IMG/VR virus record: IMGVR_UViG_3300008107_000157
Location: 25,345 to 89,344 of that record
Length of the DNA: 64,000 nt
DNA from: a virus
Direction: 5' to 3' (one strand)
How positions within the stretch are numbered: the first letter of the stretch is position 1; every line of letters begins with the position of its first letter. Positions 35,401-44,476 of the stretch are shown piece after piece. The notes under the pieces were generated by a model. The model did no database searches, had not been told where the DNA came from, and was given only the letters and a program-made list of their open reading frames with translations. Both the position numbers and the translations under genes were made by a program.

Positions 35401-37748
35401 AATTCATCAGTATTTATTAATGATGATGTTAAGTATGTAGAAACTAATTGAGCTGATGTTGTTGAACCACTTAATATTAAATTATCCAAAGATTCGTATG
35501 CGGTAGATTGACCACTTACAAAATCAACATCAATATTGAAATTAGGTCCTTTTATTGGTGGACATTTAACTTCATCTTGCTCCGTAAGAATTACAGTTTC
35601 AATTAATGGATTTGACATTAATTTAGTAATCCACAAAGTAGAGTTTGCGGTTATATTTGGATTTAAAGGTGTGTATAATTTAAGAATTAAAGAATCAACT
35701 TTATTTGTTACCTTTATGTTTCCTATTTCATCCGTTTCTTTATCCGATAAAGTCCAATCATCATTTTCCCAAGACGAAATTAATATTTGCTCATCATTAC
35801 CAAAATTTGTTAAGTGAGATAAATATTTACTTTCTTTTTCAGGTTCAACTATACTTAATTTTTCTGCAAATGCATCAAATATAACAGTTGAAAATATATT
35901 CTCATCTAATTGAAATGCCGGCAATCCTAAAGTAGTTATTACTTCGTATTCATTACCAATAAGCTCTTCGGCGCCACCTCTATTAAATGGTTTAAATACC
36001 AAAGTTACATTATCACTACCTGCCCAATTTGTAAATCTTTCTCTTAAAGATTTTATGTTTATTAAAACTTCTCCGTTTGGATTTAAGTTTTTAAATAAAC
36101 CTATTCTACTTTTATCTTTTAATAATAAATCTACATCCACCGTTGTTGTTGAGAACGATGTGTATTCTATTTTATATTCAATGTTAAAATCTGAAAAAGA
36201 TGGTACATCTATATTTTGCGGAAAGTTTATTTCGGTAATAGATGGAAAATCATTTACAGCAGTAAAAGTAATTAAAGTAGTAGCAGAATCTCCTGTTCCG
36301 TATCTATTACTTTTAGCTAATAAAACTATTTTTTTAGTTCCATAAACTTCAGCAAAATCATTTTTAAATGATAAAGTTATATATTGATTAGATGGTGGTA
36401 TTGATATTACTTGAGAACTCCCATCGATATAAAGTAATACCTCATCTGCATTTATCGTTCTAAATGGAATTGAAATATTTTTATCATCATCCGATTCTTT
36501 TACCTGAACAGATATTTGTTTATATACATCATCAATTTCAACAGATGGTCTTTCTACTTCTATTTCTTTTTCGAATAGAGTTACGACAGATATGCCTGTT
36601 TTTAAAAGCTCACTAGATACACTAAACGCAGATGGTTGCTTATTCCATTTGTTATAATCGGGTTCGGTTGTAGCAAACAATCCATTTGGTGTGGCTGTTT
36701 GATATATGTTTGTTAAAAAATAATTAGATGGCAGATTGTTGTATCTTATTTTAAAATCTACTCTACCTCCATTTAATTCTTTTAAATCAATTTTCTGTAT
36801 ATCATTACCATCTGATAATGATATCGAACTTTGTTTTAATATATTTTCCTGTGCTGAAAATATTATATAATCCAATATTACATTATTTCCTAATTCGTTT
36901 TTTAAATTAGAAGAAAATACAATTTCATATTCCAGCTTATCAGCTACATTTGGGTCTCCACCTAATCCACCGCCAAATCCACCTCCAGTATCGCCGCTTA
37001 AACCACCACCGCTTTTAGTTTTTGCCTTAGTTGTAAAGTTTAATGTTATAGAACCAAAATCAGAATCTAAATTTTTAGTATTATCTAGTAAATAACTACC
37101 ATCCGGTTGTAATCTATATTCGTTTATTGTTAAAACTTCAGCATATTTGTAATCAATAGCTGTTGTTTTAGGGTTAAAATTATATCTTAATTTTGGGGTA
37201 TATCTAGTTAAAAAGTTATTTCTATCATCATTATAGTAATCATCATTAAATCCAAAAATACCCCTTCTGTTTGAATTAAATCCATATGAATTTCTTCCAA
37301 ATCTTATATATTCTGGGTTTAGATAATCTATATCCAAATCCAATGGTGTATTTATTTCTTTTGGTGGTTGATATTTTTTTGTAACGCTAACTTCATAGTA
37401 TTGTTCTGCGATACTACCATCTTTAACGATTTCATATTTTTTTGTGCCGGAAAATGTAGAAGCTGGAAAGAATCCTTTTCTAAAACTCTGACCAAATGAT
37501 AATGAAACTCCGTTTTCAAAAAATTCAACTACATCATCCCCAGCCGTTAATGATATTTTAATCATTTTACTGGTAGTAGTATCCACTATATCAATCGGAA
37601 CATATGTTGGGTTTGGTGGTACAGGTGGTACATATCCTCCTCCTCCGCCTCCTCCACCATTATCAATGAAAGCAGAGTATTGACCGTTACCATCATATGC
37701 GTTTAGGGTAGGTTCTCCTCCAAAAATATTTTCTAATGCTTTTACCAC
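32403..37748 (-). CDS. Very large baseplate/tail protein with LamG-like domain and C-terminal repeats
   Basis: A GTG-initiated protein of 1781 residues. After a Gly/Pro-rich N-terminus (about 30-50) come many beta strands. At about 1040-1080 is a WRRIVNNLPYLLKHKGTRRGIYALLSCYGIP segment (key residues NNLPYLL, KGT, CYGIP) known from phage tail/baseplate proteins. A LamG-like carbohydrate-binding domain follows at about 1110-1290. Near residues 1520-1600 are four repeats with YQY-like cores. It lies in the baseplate block downstream of the gp6 and gp25 homologues and probably connects the baseplate with fibres. Confidence 0.8.
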   Translation of the reverse strand: MVKALENIFGGEPTLNAYDGNGQYSAFIDNGGGGGGGGYVPPVPPNPTYVPIDIVDTTTSKMIKISLTAGDDVVEFFENGVSLSFGQSFRKGFFPASTFSGTKKYEIVKDGSIAEQYYEVSVTKKYQPPKEINTPLDLDIDYLNPEYIRFGRNSYGFNSNRRGIFGFNDDYYNDDRNNFLTRYTPKLRYNFNPKTTAIDYKYAEVLTINEYRLQPDGSYLLDNTKNLDSDFGSITLNFTTKAKTKSGGGLSGDTGGGFGGGLGGDPNVADKLEYEIVFSSNLKNELGNNVILDYIIFSAQENILKQSSISLSDGNDIQKIDLKELNGGRVDFKIRYNNLPSNYFLTNIYQTATPNGLFATTEPDYNKWNKQPSAFSVSSELLKTGISVVTLFEKEIEVERPSVEIDDVYKQISVQVKESDDDKNISIPFRTINADEVLLYIDGSSQVISIPPSNQYITLSFKNDFAEVYGTKKIVLLAKSNRYGTGDSATTLITFTAVNDFPSITEINFPQNIDVPSFSDFNIEYKIEYTSFSTTTVDVDLLLKDKSRIGLFKNLNPNGEVLINIKSLRERFTNWAGSDNVTLVFKPFNRGGAEELIGNEYEVITTLGLPAFQLDENIFSTVIFDAFAEKLSIVEPEKESKYLSHLTNFGNDEQILISSWENDDWTLSDKETDEIGNIKVTNKVDSLILKLYTPLNPNITANSTLWITKLMSNPLIETVILTEQDEVKCPPIKGPNFNIDVDFVSGQSTAYESLDNLILSGSTTSAQLVSTYLTSSLINTDELNVEYYISGSDNYEWSNFVHFSSAKERVDNFVYKVQLIEAYDNLILSASTNYTNGPSGSYTGSIASIQEVNRQQSKKDTLIAGFDGFEKFLYTSSSLYTNNTGSSITWPYDNNGDRISSTSHIITNIFNTGWYDNIIELAEDFDIENPNYVLNNIPEYIVNNENNDQFILFFTMVGQHFDNIYYHTKAIEKSRGLGYKAKDGISDKLLFDILKSFNWDAKNLAADSKLWEYTFGIDVDGNIKNENPAKQRTYEVWRRIVNNLPYLLKHKGTRRGIYALLSCYGIPSSNLSILEFGGPEVSEVTKSKLVFDNLTYGLKMISGSYLSIDWFDTNENRKPDTIEFFVKPSEADNYNVISGSGWGVHISGSANQNYGRVIFNYSGSNAISSSLLPLFNGRFFGIEVSREISSSYHNFELNVRQADKDRTIFEESNTISVLGTNSNWNNGSNITFGNDFVGTADEFRLWSTPLDKERFYEHVSFPEMINGNHISSSTDDLHFRLDFEYPKNLSQYQSIPNVDTNIYFSGSADRVSYESGSATELYSLNPSASYSASAHNFPNSGSYPFNFEAIDRSVVLEVPDMGSTRYSTNKVRFEEQTLVSDLSSKTRSTKKAFDQSPTDSNRIGLFFSPTKELNIDIAKSFGGINLDNYIGDPSDRYKDTYKSLDKLRHYYFQRFDGRDIYAYINLIKLYEKSMFEDIKKMLPARVKASTGLLIEPHILERSKHQHSKPVGEHNDYESVIKYGNELLSAEHIQYDVVLDTESEYSLVGENNQYDATLDSASAAILNGESYQYTSTIDAKEFSLLEGNSYQYTASIDSIFDVPTILTEVELINGNVVVGQNDYETLGFGIYAQSGSAIRTYYDKDGNLKKERVRVQLIKETKTREYVYLTGSVGVSGLYNKVGTDTYVETKLNIQPFSGSSALTSSNANVKVIPLNGYLPTHYRNTTDLTRGLQNSFYKGSKNTAATTLDGTPPVETFLTNPNTLRVNKAGRDASEPILEVE
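32952..33175 (-). repeat. Tandem coding repeat (about 19 residues, four units)
   Basis: Four units of about 57 bases with the pattern hydrophobic-Gly/Glu-x-x-QY-x-x-x-hydrophobic-Asp. The units are diverged in DNA and stay in frame; they are part of the large baseplate protein. Confidence 0.7.
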
Positions 37749-37762
37749 TCTTTATTGTTTAT

Positions 37763-37772
37763 TATAAATATC
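37763..37772 (-). promoter_or_regulatory. Candidate late promoter motif
   Basis: Coding-strand GATATTTATA, 14 bases before the GTG at 37748, the same spacing as in front of the gene starting at 63976. Confidence 0.5.
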
Positions 37773-39164
37773 CTATTGTATATTTTCTCTTTGACTCATA
37801 TCTCTTTCAAAAACTTGCTCTCTACCGTACCCACCCCCTCTTTCGAAGTAATCGTAGCTACCACCGCCGCCGCCTCCGCCGCTGCCACCTCCCGTGTATG
37901 GTGGCACATCTGCTATTGGAGTTTTAATCGGGTCCTCTTTTATTGGTTCTTCCTTAATAGGTTCAATCTTAATAATTGGGTCTGGCGGAAGTATAATTTT
38001 AATCGGCTCTTCTTTTATTGGTTCTATTTTAATAGGTTCTTCCTCAACCGGTGGGTTTGGTGGTAAATCAAATATTGGAAGAATTTCTTTTGGTGGTGGA
38101 ACTATATCAATTGGGTCTGTTTTTATAGTGTATATTTTACTTCCCTTTACATTTAATTCAACTTTCTCTGGGTTATAAACATTCCTTACTCTATTTTCTT
38201 CAACTTTTATTTCACCAACCAAATCCTTAACTTCTTTTTTAAGTTCGGTAATTTCGAATTCTTTTGGAAGAGTTTTAATAGCTATATTTCTTCTTTTTAA
38301 AGTTTTAGTATGATAATCTATACAATTTCTTAATATAGAATACATCTCACTTAATAATCTACTAAAATCATATTGTTCACAATCTTCAAATCTAATTGCC
38401 GATGGTTTTCCAAAATTAGATTCGGCAACATTGTAGTTTTTATTTGTTGTCCAATATGTTACACTATCTTTAAAATCTCTGAATATTCTTTTTTTAAATC
38501 CATCAAAATCAGATAATCCAAAGTCTGTTCTAAGAACTGATAAAAAATCTTTACCAAATCTGGCAACCATAGCATCGGTAATTGAATCCAAATATGTAAC
38601 TTCAAATGAATCCAATGCATCTAATATATTTTTTCTATAATATTTAAAATCTTTATTTAGATTATTTATGTTTTCAAATTCTTTTTCAGTTCTTTTGTTA
38701 ATCGTAGAATCTTTTGTTTTCAACGGAAGTACACGAATTTCTTCTCTCGATGGGGATATCTCTTGTATCCAAACTCTACTTAAATCATTATCAGTTCCAA
38801 CTCTATTTCTTACAAAGTTTATTATAACTTTAAGAATACCATTTGTAAATCCTAAGTCATTTAATAGTTTTTCAATATCAATTGCCAATTCTTTTTGACC
38901 GCCTTTGTTAGTAAGGTTATATAGATAATTTTTAATATCACCCGTTTTTACATAAGCAACATTATTACCTGTTTTATGTGGAAGAAGATTGTTGTTTATA
39001 TCATAAACGGATACTTCCATTACATCGTATTTACAATCACCAAAGTCAGTATCTTCTACTTCGTTTTTTGTGACAATAAATTTATCATCCTTCATCAAAA
39101 ATTCACCTTGATTGGATTTATTTATGTCGATTGAATCGAAGTTTGTATATTTTGTAATACTCAT
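37773..39164 (-). CDS. Baseplate/tail structural protein with Glu/Pro repeats and Gly-rich tail
   Basis: The 463-residue protein begins MSITKYTNFDSIDINKSN. A helical and beta mixture covers residues 30-330. From about 370 to 420 it has charged repeats of the IEPIKEEPIK kind, which probably form an extended rod. The C-terminus is Gly-rich and ends in a charged tail. No enzymatic motif is seen. Its position between coiled-coil and very large baseplate proteins implies a structural role in the tail tip or fibre attachment. Confidence 0.7.
   Translation of the reverse strand: MSITKYTNFDSIDINKSNQGEFLMKDDKFIVTKNEVEDTDFGDCKYDVMEVSVYDINNNLLPHKTGNNVAYVKTGDIKNYLYNLTNKGGQKELAIDIEKLLNDLGFTNGILKVIINFVRNRVGTDNDLSRVWIQEISPSREEIRVLPLKTKDSTINKRTEKEFENINNLNKDFKYYRKNILDALDSFEVTYLDSITDAMVARFGKDFLSVLRTDFGLSDFDGFKKRIFRDFKDSVTYWTTNKNYNVAESNFGKPSAIRFEDCEQYDFSRLLSEMYSILRNCIDYHTKTLKRRNIAIKTLPKEFEITELKKEVKDLVGEIKVEENRVRNVYNPEKVELNVKGSKIYTIKTDPIDIVPPPKEILPIFDLPPNPPVEEEPIKIEPIKEEPIKIILPPDPIIKIEPIKEEPIKEDPIKTPIADVPPYTGGGSGGGGGGGSYDYFERGGGYGREQVFERDMSQRENIQ
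37900..38065 (-). repeat. Glu/Pro/Ile/Lys coding repeats
   Basis: Short units encoding variants of PIKEEPIK repeat imperfectly, visible also as repeated TCTTTTATTGGTTC-like DNA on the plus strand. They form the extended segment of the 463-residue tail protein. Confidence 0.65.
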
Positions 39165-39174
39165 AATTTATTTA

Positions 39175-40326
39175 TTAATATGATTTCGGATGGTATTTAC
39201 CAAAACCGGCATCATAAGTTTTTTCTTTAGATGTTCCATCGGCGCGTGTAATGGTTACTTTTAGTGAACCGCCCTTATAATCTTTAGAGCTCGTATTTCC
39301 TCCAAAAATTCCACCTTTTTTTCTGGAATCCAAATCACCAACGGTATTTTCTGTTAGAGAAAACTCAATAGATTTGTTTTCACCAGGAGCCATTGTAAAT
39401 GATGGTGATGGTATTGAGTAAAAATCTCTACCGCCAGATGGATTGGTTTTTGTTAACTTAACTGTTATTTCTTTTTTATCGTTGTTAGTTATAGTTAAAG
39501 ATTTTCCATTTTTCCATTGTGAACCACCTCCTGATTTAAATCTAGCCCATATCTTTGGTGCATTAGTATCTTCTTCTGGTTCTAATTTCACAATTGCTAC
39601 TTCATTGATAACATCCGCTCCTGCTGCAGAAGCTTGTGCTTGTGTGCCTTGTACAATAGCTTGTTGATTTTGAACTGCTCCTAATTGAGATTGTAATCCT
39701 TCTACAATGGAATTTAATGAGTCAATTTGTTTAATTAATGCCTGAATCTGAGCTTTAAATCCTGTATTTTGTGATTGAAGTGATGCTCTAAGAATTCCTT
39801 CCTCTACTGATTTTTGTAATGATGTTTGAATTTGTATTGTAAAATCATCAATTGTTTGTGTTAAGGTATTCAATTGATTAACCAACGCATCATTCGTTTG
39901 CTCTATCGTTAATCTATTATCTATTTCACTTTTTACAGTAACTTCTAAATCAGCTACCTTTTGTGTTAAATCTTCAACTTGCTTAGTTAAATCTTCATTT
40001 TCTTTTCTCAAATCAGCGTTAGTATTTACCTCATCATCGTATAATGGTTTTGGTACTAAATCTAAATTTGGTTTTGGAATATCTGGCCTAAGCTCTTTAA
40101 CTTCAACGTTAATTGCTTTTTTAATTTCAACTTCATCGTACTTCGGCTTTACTAATTTTTTAAATGCCAACGATGATGCTACATTATTTTCATCAACAAC
40201 AGTTATACCGTATTCATTTCTGGCAATAGCAGCAGAACCAGATACCTTTAATATGGTTTCTAATTCAGATTTTCTTTTTTCTTCTAGCTTTTGAGCTATT
40301 GTTTCTAATGGTGTTAATCCGTTCAT
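39175..40326 (-). CDS. Coiled-coil structural protein
   Basis: The 383-residue protein has a helical region at about 100-240 with regular Leu/Val spacing and repeated EDLTKQVEDLTQKV-type heptads, that is a long coiled coil. A beta-rich C-terminal domain follows from about residue 265. It is packed between two tail genes with a one-base overlap at one side. It could trimerise and act as a fibre shaft or connector. Not recognised beyond this. Confidence 0.65.
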   Translation of the reverse strand: MNGLTPLETIAQKLEEKRKSELETILKVSGSAAIARNEYGITVVDENNVASSLAFKKLVKPKYDEVEIKKAINVEVKELRPDIPKPNLDLVPKPLYDDEVNTNADLRKENEDLTKQVEDLTQKVADLEVTVKSEIDNRLTIEQTNDALVNQLNTLTQTIDDFTIQIQTSLQKSVEEGILRASLQSQNTGFKAQIQALIKQIDSLNSIVEGLQSQLGAVQNQQAIVQGTQAQASAAGADVINEVAIVKLEPEEDTNAPKIWARFKSGGGSQWKNGKSLTITNNDKKEITVKLTKTNPSGGRDFYSIPSPSFTMAPGENKSIEFSLTENTVGDLDSRKKGGIFGGNTSSKDYKGGSLKVTITRADGTSKEKTYDAGFGKYHPKSY

Positions 40327-41444
40327 TAATCTACTATTTCAAATAAGTATCTTTCATCAATTATTGTTGACCAAGTAACTCCTTGCTGGTCGATATCATC
40401 TACTCTAAATTTTATTTTATAAGTTCTATTTGTAGGATAATTATCTAAATACAGCCAAAAGTAATTTGAAGTATTATCTGCACTTATTTGTGTGTATGTA
40501 CTAAATGGACAAATAACATCTCCTGTTTTATAATCTTCTATTTGATAAAAGGTTGGTATTGGTAATTTTTTAGATTGAGCGTATTCAAATGTATTACTAA
40601 ATGATTTTAGTGGATACATATCTCTAGCTTTTACTCTTATTTTTGTCCTAGTATTTTGTTTATATTCTTTTTGTAAATTTAAAACAACCAACTTATATCC
40701 ATCGTTAACAGACCCCGAAGGAGTTGATAAAGTTGAAGCATATGAAAAATCAAACCAATCAATTTCTAATTTTGGTTCGTATATAGTATTTGTTTCTTTT
40801 GAAAAGAATTTTAATAAACCATAATCAGTTGTATCGCTCTCATTTTCTAAGCTATGATGTATTATAAACCCATTATTATCAAATCCTCCGCTTGCAGAAC
40901 CACTAATCCATAGTTTCGTTATATCCGTAACATCCATTCTAATATCAGCTTCTTCATAACTGAATGATTGTGATGCTTGTGAAGCAGTGTACCAAGTTCC
41001 ACCTTCTGCATTTGCTGAACCAGTTGTTCCTACATTAAATACTGCAGTTCCTGCTATTGTATTATCTTGCCAACTATTAACACCATTTCTATATTTCCAA
41101 CTTACACCATCAGATGTTATGTTATCAAACTTTGTACCAGTTCCCATAGACCAGCTTTGAGAAACTGCGTTAGCATATATCGTATATTCCAAAGGAATTT
41201 CTTCGGCTTGTACAGATTTTAAATTTAAATATGCTTTCCAATTGCTAGCCGTTACATTCAGATTTACTTCATTTAAAGTAGATACAATCTGACTTATTGG
41301 AAATTTAATTAGAGTTCGGCAAACTTCTTTACTATCACCATAGTATAATTTACCAACCTCCAATACTTCATCTCTACCCGCATTTTGGTCGGGTTGTTGA
41401 AGATATACACTTGCATCAAAAGATGCTGTAAAAAATCTAATCAT
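40326..41444 (-). CDS. Baseplate/tail protein with DNRLRE-like domain
   Basis: The 372-residue protein has a beta-rich N-terminal part with a pattern resembling DNRLRE/CBM96-like beta sandwiches (ASVYLQQPDQNAGRDEVLEVGK, then RTLIKFPIS). A C-terminal domain ends in short strands. It follows directly after the gp6-like gene with a one-base overlap. Such proteins stand where T4 has gp7/gp8 wedge genes, but no homology is claimed. Virion role inferred from its place. Confidence 0.65.
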   Translation of the reverse strand: MIRFFTASFDASVYLQQPDQNAGRDEVLEVGKLYYGDSKEVCRTLIKFPISQIVSTLNEVNLNVTASNWKAYLNLKSVQAEEIPLEYTIYANAVSQSWSMGTGTKFDNITSDGVSWKYRNGVNSWQDNTIAGTAVFNVGTTGSANAEGGTWYTASQASQSFSYEEADIRMDVTDITKLWISGSASGGFDNNGFIIHHSLENESDTTDYGLLKFFSKETNTIYEPKLEIDWFDFSYASTLSTPSGSVNDGYKLVVLNLQKEYKQNTRTKIRVKARDMYPLKSFSNTFEYAQSKKLPIPTFYQIEDYKTGDVICPFSTYTQISADNTSNYFWLYLDNYPTNRTYKIKFRVDDIDQQGVTWSTIIDERYLFEIVD

Positions 41445-43474
41445 TATAATGCCCTACCTTTTATGTCTTTATTTAAATATTTAACTTCAAATACACACGG
41501 GTCTAAAGATGGATAAATTATCTTACCCTTAGTAGCCTCATCTATATTATATTTGTTTGGTGAATAGTTACCATCTCCTCCACATAAATTATAAACTTTA
41601 ACCGATGGAACACTCATTACACCTTCTACATTTGCTAATATTAATTCAATTTCTGAAATGTTTATTGGTTTATTAAATGTCCATTTATCTATTTCAAAAT
41701 ATGATTGTAATTCAGTTAAGCAGTTTGCAACCACTTCTCTCTTATTATAATTTGAATAACAAATTACTTCAAAATCCAAGCCTACGTTTACTATGAATCC
41801 ATCAATAATATTAACTGCATCAGTTAACATTCTATATTCACCTAAATAGGTTTTTAGATTTTGTTTAACTGCCTGATTTAATTGAGTTAAGTTTTTATTT
41901 TCATCGTATCCCAAAACGTACATATTAATAGCAAATGGATTATTTACTTCTGCTATTGCTGTTTTCTTTTGAGAAAGATATTTAACTAATTCTTTTTGAA
42001 TTTCGCTTGTAGATTTATCTTTCATACTTTCTACAACACCAACAAATTCTGCTATATTTTTTGGAGATGCAAGAATTGATGATGGTGAGTTGTTATCGAT
42101 TTCACCATCAGGCGAAACATAAACTTTTGCAACACTACCATATCTTTCTGGTAAAGATAATGCTCTAACTACATAATCCTCTTTTGTTACTGCTCTATTT
42201 TGAGAACCAAACATTGCCAATGCGTTTTGTCTAACTTCTTCAATGGATTCAGCTCCTCTACCACCAACCGCAGGTTCATCGTTATTAACTGCTATCGATT
42301 CTTTCATAAATGAATATAAATTTCGGTCGGCATCTGTTGCGAATGATACTAAATCTTCTTCATATTCTATTTTAGTTATTCTATTTAATTCGTTTGAATT
42401 TATGTTAGAGGAAACTCCGCCGCCAACTAAATATTTAACAGTTAAAGTTGTATTTGTGGGTACTACTCCAAATGTATTTGTTTTTAAAAAGTTAGATGGG
42501 TCAATTCCTTGGTTTAACCTATTAACAGAATTAGCCAATCCCAATCCTACATTTTTTGTATTTGGAAGAATTATTTCATCTGCCATACTGGTATCACCGC
42601 TTCCAAATTGTAAATCTAATGTATTATCTGAATTTACTTTTACAGCGAATCTATATGGAACTTTTTGTATTTCTAAAATATATGGAACTACCGATGCTGA
42701 AGAACTTAGTTCTCCACCATTTGATTCCGTATTCGCTCTCTCAATAAAAACACTTTCTTGTGCTAAATATGGAACTTCATACCATTTTACGCTTCCATTA
42801 TTGGATGTTACAGATGATATGGCAATTATATTATCATCGGTTATTGTTACTTTTGGATATTCTTGATATGTTGTAAATGCAAATGATTGTTCTTTTTCAG
42901 TAGCAGATATTGCTTTTACTTTCTTAGTTAATAGGTAGAATGTTGGTTCACCTGTAATTTGATTTCTTTCTTGTACATCAACTTCTCTATCAGTTTTTAA
43001 AGAAAAATCAATCACATCGGTTGTTCTAAAAATAATATTAGAATCAGTATTAGAAGATATTTCCATACCTTCTTTTATTCTAAGGCAATATGATTCATCT
43101 GGTACATTTGAACTACCACTACCAATGGATGGAACTTGCTGATACACAGTCAATGTTGTTACTGCCGGTGTTGATATTTTTGGTTTATATCCCATTGTTT
43201 GAGCCAATGCAACAACGTTCTTTCTTTCAGAAGCATGTGCTAACATTGATTCCTTTAATTGTGTATCCTGATAGAAAGCCAATACATCACCGATAGCTGC
43301 CGCTTGTTCGATGAATACCATACCCGGAGATGCTTCGTTGAAATCCGAATAGGTATTTGGGAAATACGTTTTGGTATATTCGATAAGGTTTTCTTTTAAT
43401 GTAGCAAAATCTTTACCAACATAATTTATGTTTCTATTACTACCGAAATTCTTATCTTTTGGTTTTATCGCCAT
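41444..43474 (-). CDS. Baseplate wedge protein, T4 gp6-like (baseplate J family)
   Basis: The 676-residue protein starts with NYVGKDFATLKENLIEYTKTYFP and continues with a FNEASPGMVFIEQAAAIGDVLAFYQD segment, the hallmark of T4 gp6 and baseplate J proteins. Length matches gp6 (about 660). gp6 forms the iris ring that holds the wedges together in contractile tails. It lies directly downstream of the gp25-like gene, the same order as in many T4-like phages, and overlaps the next gene by one base. Confidence 0.88.
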   Translation of the reverse strand: MAIKPKDKNFGSNRNINYVGKDFATLKENLIEYTKTYFPNTYSDFNEASPGMVFIEQAAAIGDVLAFYQDTQLKESMLAHASERKNVVALAQTMGYKPKISTPAVTTLTVYQQVPSIGSGSSNVPDESYCLRIKEGMEISSNTDSNIIFRTTDVIDFSLKTDREVDVQERNQITGEPTFYLLTKKVKAISATEKEQSFAFTTYQEYPKVTITDDNIIAISSVTSNNGSVKWYEVPYLAQESVFIERANTESNGGELSSSASVVPYILEIQKVPYRFAVKVNSDNTLDLQFGSGDTSMADEIILPNTKNVGLGLANSVNRLNQGIDPSNFLKTNTFGVVPTNTTLTVKYLVGGGVSSNINSNELNRITKIEYEEDLVSFATDADRNLYSFMKESIAVNNDEPAVGGRGAESIEEVRQNALAMFGSQNRAVTKEDYVVRALSLPERYGSVAKVYVSPDGEIDNNSPSSILASPKNIAEFVGVVESMKDKSTSEIQKELVKYLSQKKTAIAEVNNPFAINMYVLGYDENKNLTQLNQAVKQNLKTYLGEYRMLTDAVNIIDGFIVNVGLDFEVICYSNYNKREVVANCLTELQSYFEIDKWTFNKPINISEIELILANVEGVMSVPSVKVYNLCGGDGNYSPNKYNIDEATKGKIIYPSLDPCVFEVKYLNKDIKGRAL

Positions 43475-43481
43475 TCTCTAA

Positions 43482-43916
43482 TTATTTTATGTCTATTATT
43501 ACTGATGCTCCTACGTTACTATTTGATTTTAATGAAAATTGTATTTCCAATTGTATTTTATTGGTATCTATATCATTATCATCATAATCAAACAAAATAG
43601 TATCTATGTTTAAATATGGTAACCACGTATTTACTGCATCTAATATAGAATTTTCAATCTTAGATTCGATATCTCCCTCTATAATTGGTTCGAATATTAT
43701 TTTCCAAATATCACATCCAAATTCGGGTTGCATTAATCTTTCACCTTTTTTGGTTAGGATTAAGTTTTGTAAATTACTTTTTGCTTGATTAATAGATGTA
43801 AAGTTTACAGCAAACGCACCATTTGAATTCGATGTTTCGTTTATAGAAACTCCGAGAACTTTATAATCGTTTTCTTTTATATCCGTTACATTATATTTAC
43901 CAAGCTCTATTGCCAT
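43482..43916 (-). CDS. Baseplate wedge protein, T4 gp25-like
   Basis: The 144-residue protein has SINQAKSNLQNLILTKKGERLMQPEFGCDIWK, whose KKGERLMQPEFGCD core is diagnostic of the gp25/GpW-type wedge family. Length matches gp25 (132 residues). It starts the sheath-proximal part of the wedge and works with gp6. The gene is 7 bases from gp6 and 2 bases from a 171-residue protein upstream. Confidence 0.88.
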   Translation of the reverse strand: MAIELGKYNVTDIKENDYKVLGVSINETSNSNGAFAVNFTSINQAKSNLQNLILTKKGERLMQPEFGCDIWKIIFEPIIEGDIESKIENSILDAVNTWLPYLNIDTILFDYDDNDIDTNKIQLEIQFSLKSNSNVGASVIIDIK

Positions 43917-43918
43917 TA

Positions 43919-44434
43919 TTAAAATCTTTTAACTAATTCCGAATAATCTCTCGTTAACGCTTTTGCTAAAACATCCACACCGGCATTATCCGTAGATGGA
44001 AGTTGGTGTGATGGCATATTTGCGTTTGAGTAACTCAATGTTTCCCAATCTTCTTCCATACTTCTTTCCGGTTGAATAGCATCTAAGATACTACCGCCTA
44101 CCATTCCGTTACTCATTCCTTCTGCTCTATGAGCGGATGTAAATGGTTGTGTCATATTTAACACTTCATTTAACATTGGATTCTTTGTAAATTCTTTTTG
44201 TGGTTTTTGTGTTGGTGTAACCTTTCTACTATTTTGTAAAGCTTGATTTGCTTTTTCAAATGGGTCAACTGCGATTGCTTCCTTTAAAGAAGGTGTTGTT
44301 GGCTTTGGCTTAGAACTATTTAATGTAATAGCACCGCTTTTAACAAGTCTAACAATTTCTTCTTTAACTTGCTGCTTTACCTCATTTTTAACAACCTCTT
44401 TAATGAGACCCAATAATACATCTGATTTTGACAT
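43919..44434 (-). CDS. Hypothetical baseplate-block protein
   Basis: The 171-residue protein has a helical, basic N-terminus (residues 1-35) and a Pro/Ser/Thr-rich remainder with no recognised motif and no membrane segment. It sits immediately upstream of the gp25-like gene and carries the CAATATTTATT motif before its ATG. A regulatory or structural role in the baseplate is likely. Not recognised. Confidence 0.6.
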   Translation of the reverse strand: MSKSDVLLGLIKEVVKNEVKQQVKEEIVRLVKSGAITLNSSKPKPTTPSLKEAIAVDPFEKANQALQNSRKVTPTQKPQKEFTKNPMLNEVLNMTQPFTSAHRAEGMSNGMVGGSILDAIQPERSMEEDWETLSYSNANMPSHQLPSTDNAGVDVLAKALTRDYSELVKRF

Positions 44435-44449
44435 AATAGATACTTTTTT

Positions 44450-44460
44450 AATAAATATTG
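44450..44460 (-). promoter_or_regulatory. Candidate late promoter motif
   Basis: Coding-strand CAATATTTATT, about 15 bases before the ATG at 44434. Slightly weaker than the other copies. Confidence 0.4.
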
Positions 44461-44476
44461 AAATAGAAAATTTAAT

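Noticed and set aside
42243-42866. Plus-strand ORF of 207 residues
   Set aside because: Lies entirely antisense to the well-supported gp6-like gene and has no recognisable motif; a shadow of its codon pattern.
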